Positions 10,546 to 21,242 of a stretch of 64,000 nucleotides of DNA are shown one piece after another. Source of the stretch: Pogona vitticeps (Eukaryota; Chordata; Lepidosauria; Squamata; Agamidae); NCBI RefSeq assembly GCF_051106095.1, contig NC_135783.1:192900947-192964946 (forward strand), read 5' to 3'. The position numbers were made by a program, and so were the translations under genes. The notes under the pieces are model-generated. The model had not been told where the DNA came from and ran no database searches. It saw only the letters and a list, made by a program, of their open reading frames with translations. Numbering within the stretch: position 1 is the stretch's first letter; each line of letters begins with the position of its first letter.

Positions 10546-11736
10546 ATAGAGACAAAGGGGTGGCTATAGTAGAATTAGTTTTCTATGGGACTATAATGAT
10601 AGTTGTGATGGAAATCAAGCTTCAAGAAGTGATATGTCATAGTGATCAAGTGATCAAAGGGGTCAGTTGATTTGTGGCCTGAATTGCCTTGATTTTGGAG
10701 AGAGGGTATCAACCACAACTTTGGAAACACATACACACACAACAAAACATGCACAAAGCAAACCAAAACAAAACAAAAACAGAGCTGAGGAAAAAAACCA
10801 AAGGTTTGTTTTCAACCAATACTTTGTGTGCTCAGACTTACCACATATATTGAATTTCTTAAGCAGCAAGTGTCTTGAGCTAGTCCTTGATTATGCTTTA
10901 TATAATGGGCAATTTTTAAGCACTACTGCTATATTTCTTGGAGGGTGGAATGCTTTTGTATCCAGCACTGATTTCTGCATAATGAACCAAATTTAGTATG
11001 ATCCAATATATTTACTAATGTAAACACTAGCCACACTTTGGTCATGTTAGTTCATTTTTATCAGAATTTACTCTGCAGTTTTTGCTATTTTTAATATATT
11101 TGTGTCAATTCCAGTGTTGATATTATTCATGTGGAAGCAACTCCTTCAAAGGCAAACAGAACAATTTTCCTCCTCCTGTAGCCCCGCCTGTCCCTTCGCC
11201 TTCCTTGCACCTAAAACCCTATTCTAGAGGGTATATAGACTGGGGCATAAGTAGATGGCTCTGGATAATCTGTAAAAGGAAGGCTCTGAAAGTTCAAACA
11301 TGATCATGGTGATTTTCAAGTTGGATGTAGGCCTTGAGATATTTCTGTTTTAACATTTCTAAAAAGTGTATTTTAAAAAAAAGGATTTACAGCAGTCTTG
11401 GGTTCGATGATATTTGCCAGAATCCTATTGGTTACTTACACTGGCATAAGTGCATTTGAGGGGTGAATTGGTGCTTGTTAACAAAATGTCATTTGTTTCC
11501 CTCACTGTACAACACCAACATGCAATTTTAAAGGCAAGTGAACTAGCAGCAATGCTAGCCAGCAACAATGCATGTCTACAGTTTATGCCATTGGACTCAA
11601 CAGTCGTATAACTAACTGTTAGGATTCTGGCCTCGAAATAGAAATTAGCCATATGATTATCTTGATTATTACTGAGGTGGGTGAATTTGTCATGTTGTTG
11701 CCTATGCCCTTTTGGCATGGTTTATGCATAATTCTA
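10546..11736. other. TFPI intron before Kunitz 3
   Basis: No exon, RNA gene or clear repeat family recognised. An A/C-rich patch lies at about 10725-10805. I examined the acceptor-like tract at 11160-11178 as a possible alternative exon but found no supporting homology. Confidence 0.5.
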
Positions 11737-12059
11737 GGGATGTGGTGGTGCTGCAGGTTAAACTGCAGAAGCCTCTGTGCTGCAAGGTCAGAAAACCAGC
11801 ATTCGTAAGATTGAATCCACGCGACGGAGTGAGCTCCCGTCTCTTGTCCCAGCTCCTGCCAACGTAGCAGTTCGAAAGCATATAAATGCGAGTAGATAAA
11901 TAGGTACCACCTCGGTGGGAAGGTAATGGCGTTCCGTGTCTAGTCATGCTGGCCACGTGACCACGGAAACTGTCTACGGACAAACACTGGCTCTAAAGCT
12001 TGGAGATGGGGATGAGCACCACGCCCTAGAGTCAGACACAGCTGGACTAAACGTCAAAA
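11737..12059 (+). mobile_element. Sauria-type tRNA SINE, full length
   Basis: A tRNA-derived head (gctgcaggttaaactgcag and a B-box-like block agattgaatcca) is followed by the body shared by squamate SINEs and an RTE/BovB-type 3' end (gagtcagacacagctggact). A 13-bp target duplication ATGCATAATTCTA flanks it (11724-11736 and 12060-12072). It sits about 230 bp upstream of the Kunitz-3 exon. Confidence 0.93.
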
Positions 12060-12290
12060 ATGCATAATTCTATGTCTTTTAGAAAGATTTGTGTTTTTTC
12101 TTATTTTTAGAATAACCGCTTTAACAACTAAAAATGTATATATTCCCTCAAAATATAAATACAGGTTCATTTGAATGGCAGAGAATTGCTTTGCAACACT
12201 CAAAGAAGTGTGTATTTGTAGCAGGAAAAACACTAAAAAGCAGCCTTAAAAATGCAGTTGTTTCTCACCGTGCTTCCTCCCTGTGTCTAG

Positions 12291-12473
12291 AGCCTGTCCT
12301 TCTGCCTTCCCTCTGCATGATGCACATGGATAGAGGTCTTTGCAGAGCCCAAGCAAAAAGGTTCTTCTACAACTACTCAACTGGAAAGTGCCGCCCCTTC
12401 AGCTACAGCGGATGTGGTGGGAACGAAAACAACTTTACGACGAGAAAGTCGTGCCTGCAGATGTGTAAGAAAG
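12291..12473 (+). CDS. TFPI: TFPI exon, Kunitz domain 3
   Basis: This 183-bp phase 1-1 exon codes for the third Kunitz domain, which in mammals does not inhibit a protease strongly but binds protein S. The cysteine spacing C-x8-C-x15-C-x7-C-x12-C-x3-C is perfect; DRGLCRA, GKCRPFSYSGCGGNENNF and the closing CKKG are nearly identical to human Kunitz 3. The P1 residue is Arg. Sequons N-Y-S and N-F-T are visible, the latter shared with human. The acceptor is ctgtgtctag and the donor g/gtatgg. The open frame continues past the donor into the intron, but that part has no similarity to anything and the donor keeps phase with the terminal exon. Its first two bases (ag) would make TAG if joined straight to the Kunitz-2 exon, so at least one linker exon is needed to reach this domain. 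Confidence 0.96.
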
Positions 12474-13029
12474 GTATGGTCACAACGACAAATGTGAGAC
12501 ATAAGGGTGATTATTTTCGATCCAGCTTGGAGAAAGGTTATGCTGAATGGATAAGTCACACCAAATTCTCAACCTGGTCCCCAGGTCAAGCTCACCACCA
12601 GCATGTTCACTTTGGCCGTGCAGTTTGTCAATCACCCGGAGTGCAGAGTCATGAGGAAAGTAGGGCTAGGAAGGACGGAGAGCTCTGCCTTGCTGGAATT
12701 ATGGTTGCATCCGGGATGGCTCAGAGACGGAGCTGGGGAAGATGCCTCATTCTAAAATATGGGATGAGGGCGGCTCTCTCTGACCCATTCATTAGATTTC
12801 TACAGCTGCAGCAAACTAGCCTGTAGCTTGTGAAACAATGTTTTACATATTAGAATGAGGGTTCACTCTAGATATGTCATCTGTATCTTGTCAGCTCTAG
12901 ACTGGGCTATTAATTGAACATACTCAGGTCACCTTTTCTAAAGGCCATCCTGAGAGGCTTTACCGGTTCACGTACCTAGGTATAGGTTTATACCTAGGTA
13001 TAAAACATTGAAATAAAACATTAAAATAA

Positions 13030-13275
13030 AACATTAAAGCAAAGCATGCAGTTTATATACTGTCCCATAGTGCTTAAAGCACTCTCTGGTTGGTTTACAA
13101 TTTAATTATGCAAGCTACACATTACCACACCCCAGCAAGCCGTGTAGTCAGTTTACGGACCTAGGAAGGATGGAAGGCTGAGTGAACCTTGAGCCGGCTA
13201 CCTGGGATTGAACCCAGGTTATGAGCAGAGTTGTGGTTGCAGTACTGCAGTATAACCACTGCACTAGGGGGCTCA
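13030..13275 (-). mobile_element. tRNA-derived SINE with L2-like tail
   Basis: On the minus strand it starts with a tRNA-like head (gtgcagtggttatactgcag, with gggttcaatcccagg as B box) and ends with the tail gtgctttaagcactatgggacagtatataaa, of the LINE-tail type common in squamates. A sister copy lies at 44460-44700. Confidence 0.7.
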
Positions 13276-13768
13276 TTCTGATACCAGGCTTCAATTCATT
13301 TCTTTATTATAAAACATACAGTATTGGAATGTGAGGCAAGAATTCAACAAGTCTAGAAAGCAAAGATGCAAACATGGCAAAAATGTAATTCCACACAAAT
13401 TCAAGAATCCCCATTCATCAGATGTGAAGTACCAGACAAATATGAGGCACCCATCTGGTTGTTTTCATTTTGTTTGGAAAGTTTACAAAAAGACACCCTT
13501 TGAGCAACTCAGCATGTTATATCCTGAACTGGGTGACTCTATGAAGCACCACTATTTTTTTTATTAGATTCCAGAAAACTGATCTCTGTCACTCGTCTAC
13601 ATGAGAAAAGATGGGTGTTTTAAGCAACAGGTGCCATAAACACACTTCATGGGAAAGAATATTGGTAGCCTCATGAGAGAACATCACCTCGAATGTTGGC
13701 GGGCAACCTGTTTAATTATGTTTTGCTGTGTAACCATACCTTTATCTTTGATTGCACATGCAGGCTAG
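13276..13768. other. TFPI intron, nothing recognised
   Basis: Intron after Kunitz 3 with a short open frame at 13331-13567 that has no recognisable homology. Confidence 0.5.
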
Positions 13769-14003
13769 GTAAAGGCAAAGGTAAAGGTTCCCCTTGACAA
13801 TTTTTGTCCAGTCGTTTTCGATTCTAGGGGGCGGTGCTCATCCCCGTTTCCAAGCCATAGAGCCAGCGTTTTGTCCGAAGACAATCTTGCGTGGTCACAT
13901 GGCCAGTGCGACTTAGACACGGAACGCTGTTACCTTCCCACCGAGATGGTCCCTATTTATCTACTTGCATTTGCATGCTTTCGAACCGCTAGGTTGGCGG
14001 GAA
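13769..14003 (-). mobile_element. Sauria-type SINE, 5'-truncated
   Basis: The element's 3' end aaggttccccttgacaat (as read on the + strand) and body match the other Sauria SINEs in the window. The tRNA head is absent, the copy stopping near ggttggcgggaacc. It lies in the last TFPI intron. Confidence 0.88.
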
Positions 14004-14284
14004 CCTCTTCTAATTGCACTAGTTCACACTTTACTGCTCTTAAGTCAAGGAGTTATCGGAAGCTCATAATTTGTTGTGCCTCGTTCAAACCCAAGCTTTT
14101 GATTAGGATTTCTTGACCACACCATCCTGTTACTTTTTCCAGCAGGATAGCCAACCCAGTAGTGTTCTCATTCCATGCTCAATTTTTTTAAAGAACTAAA
14201 TCATGAATCCTTTATACCCTCTCTTTTACATTTATTTATTTATTTCCATTAATATTCATTTATTCACTCGTTCATTTATAAATT

Positions 14285-14482
14285 ATGTTTGAGTGTCAAT
14301 GTGATATAGGGGATAAAGTGTTGAACTCAGGCTCAGGTGATGTGGGTTCAAATCCCCACTTGTCCATGGAAATTTACCACAGGGTAGCAATGGTAAAACC
14401 ACTCCCTAAATCTCTCACATATCTTGAAAACTCTATTAGGATCCCCATAGCTCAGATGCCACTTGGCAGCTCTTAGCAAACG
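14285..14482 (+). mobile_element. tRNA-derived SINE, MIR-like layout
   Basis: The B-box-like block gtgggttcaaatcccc follows a tRNA-like head (ataggggataaagtgttgaac). The downstream part gaaaactctattaggatccccatagctcagatg is the shared 3' region of this SINE family. Old and diverged. Confidence 0.65.
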
Positions 14483-14571
14483 CATAAACATATTCGGTTT
14501 ACTGTTCTTACGAATAGCATAAAGACAAAATATCCTCAGCCCATCAAACATAATAAACAATACTTATGGGC

Positions 14572-14680
14572 CATAACGTCAGTTTTGACTTACAGTGACC
14601 TTTTTCAGGGTTTTCTAGGTAAAGAGTACTCGGAAACGGTTTATCATTTCCTTCTTCTGGGGGGCATCTTGGGCCAACCA
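14572..14680 (-). mobile_element. SINE 3' fragment
   Basis: Reads on the minus strand as ggtcactgtaagtcaaaactgac preceded by tagaaaaccctg, the 3' half of the MIR-like SINE family seen at 14285. It ends about 80 bp before the TFPI terminal exon. Confidence 0.55.
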
Positions 14681-14758
14681 AAAATAAGAACCTCACAGTT
14701 TGGAAAAACCATGTTTTTGAAAAAACAAAACATTCTGATTCTCTTTTGTTCCATCCAG

Positions 14759-14859
14759 GTTTCTTTCCCAAAAAAAGGGGTATGATGAAAATCCGCAGGA
14801 AAAGGAAGAGACAACGAGTAAAGCTGATTAATGATGAAATCGTCATTGAAAGGATATAA
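14759..14859 (+). CDS. TFPI: TFPI terminal coding exon (basic C-terminal tail, alpha form)
   Basis: The last coding exon starts after ttttgttccatccag, enters in phase 1, and codes for 33 residues before TAA at 14857-14859. The tail contains MMKIRRKRKRQRVK, matching the lysine/arginine-rich C terminus of human TFPI-alpha (IKTKRKRKKQRVK), which binds heparan sulfate, protein S and factor V forms. The stretch after it (NDEIVIERI) corresponds to human YEEIFVKNM. The 3' untranslated region follows at once; a possible poly(A) signal AATAAA is at 15770-15775, though usage cannot be judged. A truncated antisense SINE sits about 80 bp upstream of this exon. I saw no convincing exon for a GPI-anchored beta form between 8.2 and 12.3 kb. 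Confidence 0.93.
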
Positions 14860-15790
14860 TCACCACTCAAGTGCTCTGGAAATTTATTGTTTTGACCACA
14901 TCATTTGTATTACCTGCTTTATTTAACATTTTCCATACTCATTATTTACCAGTGCTTTTGTGTTTCCTTTTCCTTTATAATTAAAACAAAAACAAAAACT
15001 GAGGAACCACATTTTTTTAATGGTTAAACTCATATTGCAATCATATCCTTACTTACACCGAAGGCAATTTGCATGGTTACTGTGACTACAGAATGCAAGA
15101 CTGTCATCGTGACTGTCTGTATCATTCATTTGCCTACTGAGTTGCTTTTCTTAATCGAAATAGAAAACTGTAGCGACCAAGAATTTCCTTGAAATGAAGA
15201 TTAGAAGACCCACAGTATGGACTTTGCCAGAGAAGTGGTTTTACAATTGCAGATGTCTTCCAAACGATTCCCATGCAATGTGATATCTTGTGGTCAATAG
15301 ACCCAATCCCATGGTTAACCCTTTTGCAGACGTTGACATGTTTATGGAAGTCTCTGCTCTACAGTGGATTTCTGTTTGTACCTCATGGAACTCTGGGAAT
15401 CTTTGGGTTTTGGACAGAGGTACATAAAACTCAGGACTTCCACAAACTTGAAAATCTTGGAATTTTGTGACTTTCTACATTTGTGCATGTTTTAGAATCG
15501 TAAATCTGCTCCGATAGTAGTTTAGGTCTGAGAGCTTTCCCAGAATCTGGGTTCATCATGGTGTCTACCATAAGAAGCCATGGTGATGTACCATAGGACT
15601 GGCTCCAGAATTTTGTGGGCTCACAGTACACAAGGATGCCCTTTCATTATCAATCTGACAAATCCTGTTCCTTTTCCATCCACACATTTCCCTCTTTGCC
15701 TTCTTCTTTTTGGCCCCACAACTTAAAACAAAAGCAAGTCGTGTCCAATATGTCAACCCCATGCTGTCAAATAAAAACAGTAGAAACACT
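14860..15790 (+). other. TFPI: Probable TFPI 3' untranslated region
   Basis: This A+T-rich stretch follows the TFPI stop codon. An AATAAA hexamer at 15770-15775 could end the transcript, but other A-rich stretches (around 14980) could serve as well. No repeat family or open frame of note is recognisable. The extent is a guess. Confidence 0.35.
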
Positions 15791-17223
15791 TGGATTTTAC
15801 TGGTTTCCCCTCATACAATCCAAATATAGCTTAAAGTGGTTGAGACTGTGACGCCAGCTCAAATGTATAGTTTTTATCAATGTTCACTGCATATGAGAGT
15901 TTTGTCTTGCTTATGCAAGACAAAACTCAGGTTAGTTGGTGACTACATATTTACATAGTCAAAGAAATACTTTGCATTGTGATTGAGGTATGAGTAGAAA
16001 TGGCTGCCCAAAATTATTCTTTTTACCGAAGGCAAAAACGCCATTTTGTTGAATGTTCTTAGGTAAGGCAAAATTCTTCCGAGTGTGGAAGTAGGAGGAA
16101 AAGTTATTGCTTTGTCTTCTCAGTGCAGTTAATCTATCATATTGTTAGTGGATAAAAGGAAGGTATGAGTTAAGAGAGAGGAGTAGAATGAACAGCAGCC
16201 AAGCCTCTTTCAACAAGATTAAAACAATATTAAATAATATTAAAATTGGAATTATATTTCTACCTAGAATTCTCCACGCAGTTCAGGAATTAAAAATTTG
16301 GGAAGTCCAGCTTCTCAAATAATCTGCAGAGGACGACTGAAGTTTTCCAGTGTGAGGAAATCCAAAGAAAATATTTAATAAAACATTGATGAAGAAGTGT
16401 CCACAAACTAAGTAGACATTTATTGCAGGCTAACTCATTGGTTTAGGCATCTGGCTTTTGAGCCAGAAGCTGAGAGTTCAGTTCCTACAGGGTCCCTTCC
16501 AGCTCTGCAGATCTAATGACTAATTGCTTAGTCAAAATGGAGCAACTTCCATATAAAGAAAGGGTGAAGTATTATGGGCTTCTTTATTTTTGGGCAAAAA
16601 AGAGGAAACCTTTGAAATTATAGCTTATTTAAGTAGACAATACATAACTAGTATCTTAAGTGGTCCTTCCACTGAATTCCACTGATTCCACCAGAAGTGG
16701 CAAATGTTTCTTTCTCCTGTTGACTGGCAGATATCTTAAAACCAGCTGCAGAAGGCTGGGGAATTTCTGGATCAGTGGCTTTGACACCGTTATGGACTGG
16801 AAGAAGAGACAGAAGGAGGAGGGGAAGAAATCACCATTCTGTTCTCACCAAATAGCAAAGTACACCAGTAGGTCCTGAATCACTGGTTTATTTTTTAAAA
16901 GACATTGTTTTTATGTAGTTTCCCTTTTCCTTTGTATACTTCATTGCTGTCAATGGAGCTAAAGTTTAGAATAATCATTAGACAAACTACATATTGAATA
17001 ATCTTTTTTTCAAAAGATGAGTTCCAATCCTCAGGGGTTCTGCAAAGAATTGTTGGCTGAAAAAATAATAAATGCTCAAAAATTAAGATGATACATTATT
17101 CATGCATTGAACAAAAACAAATGGCCAGAGGAAATGAAAGATCAAAGAGATGCTTTCCGAGAGTTCAGATTTAATGCCAGCAGGAGTAACCTCAGGGAAG
17201 GAAAGAGAATTATTCAAACCATA
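15791..17223. other. Intergenic stretch downstream of TFPI
   Basis: No gene recognised. It contains one SINE (16428-16517) and otherwise A+T-rich unique-looking DNA. Confidence 0.5.
16428..16517 (+). mobile_element. tRNA-derived SINE, family Q copy 1
   Basis: The tRNA-like head tggtttaggcatctggcttttgagccagaagctgagagttcagttcc is followed by gggtcccttccagctctgcag. The same head and the same tail occur inverted at 38788-38919 and 49108-49215. Confidence 0.7.
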
Positions 17224-17571
17224 TGTCATGTTCCTGCCTGTCCCTTGATTGTTTCACCAAGAAAAGGCACAAGCTACGTGTCGTTCAGCTGCCACCAGTT
17301 GATTACATCAACATTATTCACTATTATTGACAGACATCCGGGCAAAGTATAATTTAAGAACCAAGTAGAAATTGTTTATTGTTACAGGTGATAATAGTCA
17401 GGTCAATATCATTAAGTCTCCACTAAAACAACCTTTTCTCTTCATTCTCAACCCCTTCTCTCACTCACTCTCTCCCTCCTTTTCTTCACTCCATTTAACT
17501 CCACCCCTCACCAACTCCTATTGGTGCATGGAAATCTCATAATAAATATTCATGAGCAGGGTGAACGCTAC
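17224..17571 (-). repeat. LTR of the gypsy-type element (element 3' side)
   Basis: Begins tgtcatgttcctgcctgtcc and is inferred to end ...gaacgctaca, just before a ccttctcccc tract that would be the polypurine tract on the element's strand. The first 85 bp match the LTR remnant at 23912. The inner boundary is inferred. Confidence 0.65.
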
Positions 17572-19505
17572 ATCCTTCTCCCCTTAATTAGTTTGTTTTA
17601 GGAGGGGAAACGTAATGGTTTGCCCTCATAAACAAATGAAGATTCCTGGAAGAATGCAAATATTAACCTCTTACATTACTAAGCATATTTACTATTATTT
17701 TTACTACCACTGTACTTAGTTTATTAAGTTTATTAGTTTGTTAACAAACAAGCAAATTTTGCACTTTAAGCATATCACATAACTATTATACTGTACAAAG
17801 AGAAGCAGTTAATATTGAACTCACATAAATACAAAAAAAGATTTTCTCTAGTCATTTGGCCTTCTAGACAAAGCATCCACAACCACATTCTGAGATCCTT
17901 TTACACTGCAGATTTCAAAATCAAAATCTTGCAAAATCAGCACCCATCTTGTAAGTTTGCTGCTGTTAGATTTTATAGTTCATAGCCACACCAAAGTCAG
18001 TGAAGAGGATGAATTTCCTTCCCCAAATGTAGGGAAGAAATGATGTCCACTGAATGTTTTTAGCTTGCTTCTTTCGGGTTAAGTCTGTTAACAGCAGCTA
18101 TTTCACTAAACTTTGGGACAAAATGTCTATAATATCCGGCTAACCCAAAGAATGCTTGGATTTTCTTTTTAGAAGTTGGGGTGGGCCAGGTATCAATAGC
18201 TTATATCTTTGCATCTAGGGGTTGATAATCTCTCCTCCGACTAAATGCCCTAGGTACTTTATTTCAGAGTTCCCAATTTCAAATTTAGCTCATTTCACTG
18301 TCAAACTGGCTTCATGTAACTTTTGCAACATGACTTCTAGATGGGATTTATGTTCCTCCCAGTTCTGGCTAAAAATACTGATGTCATCCATGTATGCCAT
18401 AGTGACCTTTCTCAGGCCACACAGAGTTTTATCTATCAGCCTTTGAAACGTGGCTGGTGCATTTTTTAACCCCAGACACACAACTCAAAATTCATATAGT
18501 CCTAAAGGACTGCAAAAAAATGTTTTCTCTTGGTCCTTATGACCCATGGGCACTTGCCAAAACACTTTAGTCAAATACAAACTAAAGATATATGGACATT
18601 TCCCTATTGGATCAATAAGGCCGTTCAGGTGAGGCATTGATAATGTGATTTCATTTTCAATAGTCCACACAGAACCAGATGCTTCCATTAATTAACGCAT
18701 CTGCCACAGTTTCCGTCTCTATGTTTCTTAGGGAGACCACTTCTGCGTATCTGGTGGCAAAATCAATAATGGATAAGATATACTTATTTCCTCGTCTAGT
18801 CACCCTGGGTCGGGGTCCCACCAGGTCTAGACCTAAAAGTTGGAAAGGGGTCAAGATAACAGGTAATAGGCATAGTTTAGCTCTAGTTTTGTCATTTCCA
18901 GTACCTCGCTTCTGGCAAGTATCACAGGTTTGACAATATTGCTTAATTTGCTGCAACATCACTGGCCAACAAAAATTCTGTGCAACCCTTTGCTTAGTGC
19001 AAGAGATCCCCATGTGAGCTCCAAATAAATCTTTGTGTGCTTTTTTCCATAATCTTTTCTCAGTATTTAACAGGGACAATTAGCTATTTGTGGGGCTCTT
19101 CTCCACCCCTAGAAGGTGCCATTAAAACTTCCCTATATAATAGGTCTTGGTCTACACAATACCTCTCTGGATGTTCAGGGGACAGTGGAATGGGATTCTC
19201 TTTAACTTTTTCATAGCAACTATATAAGGTGCTGTCTTCTTTTTGTTCCTTAATAAAGGAGGAATTATCAGAATTTTTCATCAGCACCAAATCAGCAGTC
19301 TCCCTTATTTCAGGTTGTTCCCCTAAACTGGATTTTTCAAAGAGTTTCAGTGGTTGGGATTCCAATGCTTTCCTCAGCGGCTACAATTTGACTTCCCTGA
19401 AAGCGGGTTACCATGCAAACACTCTGCACATGTTTTGAGAGATCCAAACCAATCAGACAAGGAGCTGGGATTTGATCTGACACAGCTACTTTCCATATTC
19501 TAGAC

Positions 19506-19892
19506 CAGTGGTTCTTAACGTGGGCGATAATGCCCCCCAGGGGGCGATTTCATTTTTCAGGGGGGCGGTAGAACGAAAAGGGGCAGTGTGGGGGCGCTGG
19601 AGCAGAAGGAGGGCGGTAGGGGGGCGCTGGAGCAAGCCAAACCTGTTACGATGGCTGCAGCCTTTTTACAGTGTGCATGAATATATATTTTTCTCCAATC
19701 TTAATTTAGTTTCAGAGTTTTCATCTTGAAATTTTTAGTTCCTGCATTGTGGTTTGTTTTTATGCCCTTTTTATATTTCTTTTTGCGTCTTAAAATTCGC
19801 TTGCAACTAAATCATTAAATGTTACTTTTTTGGGGCATTCCATTTTCTTGGAATTGAATTTTGTTTTCAGGAGTCATTGGATTTAAGTGTCA

Positions 19893-19975
<83 letters not shown>

Positions 19976-20061
19976 GATATCATCGCCGCAGGGAGGGGGG
20001 CGATGATAACTTCCTCAATGGCTCAAGGGGGCGTTTCTTTCAAAAAGGTTAAGAAACACTG
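19506..20061. mobile_element. hAT-type non-autonomous element inside the gypsy element
   Basis: Ends CAGTGGTTCTTAACG and, inverted, CAGTGTTTCTTAACC. A perfect 8-bp target duplication TTCTAGAC lies at 19498-19505 and 20062-20069. The interior carries inverted 'gggggcgat' blocks and an (AAAT)n array at about 19889-19976. It entered the gypsy element after that element had integrated. Confidence 0.9.
19889..19976. repeat. (AAAT)n microsatellite
   Basis: About 21 uninterrupted units of taaa inside the hAT element, ending in gatatc. Confidence 0.95.
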
Positions 20062-21242
20062 TTCTAGACCACCCATGGTAATCCAGTGCTACTCTAGCTG
20101 TTGGCAATATTACCAAATCAGAACTTATGCCTTTAAGACTAATCCTCTCCTGCTCCAATTTTTTTCTTTTTAGGGATTATGTCTGAGTGACAGATAGTTA
20201 CTTGAGAACATGTATCAAATGCCTATATACTTTTTTCCATTGATTAAAATCATTTCTCCAGAGCTTTCCTGTAAGTCTTGGTCACAATGGATTAAATAAC
20301 ACTGGGTCACTCTGCCCTAGGGAAGCTCTGGGCTCTCTGCCAAGTTCATTTCCTTAGCAACAGTGCAGCCATTAGAGGCCTCAACTGTTGATGGCTGAAG
20401 GCAGAATACTTTTTTAGACTGACTGAAAATTTTATTTTTATGAGTTTCACATTGGGACCAAAAATGTCCTTCTTTGCCACAAGCATAACATCGCTTATTT
20501 GCCCTATGTTCAGGGTAAAGGGACATATCAGCTTTTCCCTCATAGTTATTTGATCTCAGTAGACTTTACTCTGAGAATGAAGGTCTTGCTTTAAAATGGA
20601 TTTCTCTAGTTTGAGTATCACTGAGGTAATTTTTACTGCATGAGGATACTCTCTTACTGATGTCTCAAACTTTTCTGTCAATTTTTAGCTCAGAGGATCG
20701 AGGATCTTTGATCCCACTAAGAAAATCAGAATATTCAGATGCCTGTTTCACATTTTAAGGATCCTTGACAAGATAATGCAACTCCCCTGGTAAAACTGAA
20801 TAAAATTGGTCTAGCCCAAACACATTTTTAATTTGGTCTAAGGAGGTGACCCAAGTTGAACAAAAGACTCCTCAGGTCTCTTCAAAATTATTAAAATCAA
20901 GATAATTGAACTCTCAAACTTTATCCTGAGATGCTCTGAATTAATCCCAAATTGGGAACATGCCATCTTTCAATAAGCCTCAAAATCTCTAGCTTGTTCA
21001 AGAGGCATCTGTGAATAGATCTCAAATAAAACTCTCCCTGTCTGTAACCTTAAAATTACCAACTTCTCATCATCTTGAACCCTGAAGTCCCAACAAGCTC
21101 TCTCAAAGGAAATCAGGAAAGATTCAGGACAATGTCCTTTCTGATACTGGGGAAATTTCTTTAGATCGATATTTGAGGAATTTCCCACACTGGAATTATT
21201 ATTTTTTATTATTATGGGCATCTAATTCCAATAACCCTTCCA

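Noticed and set aside
8239-12290. Search for a TFPI-beta (GPI-anchored) terminal exon, including the acceptor-like tract at 11160-11178
   Set aside because: No phase-1 exon ending in a hydrophobic GPI-signal-like tail was found; the open stretch after 11178 lacks one.
12134-12826. A continuous 230-codon frame across Kunitz 3 as a single-exon gene
   Set aside because: Only 12291-12473 resembles TFPI; the flanks run into intron and the splice sites preserve phase.
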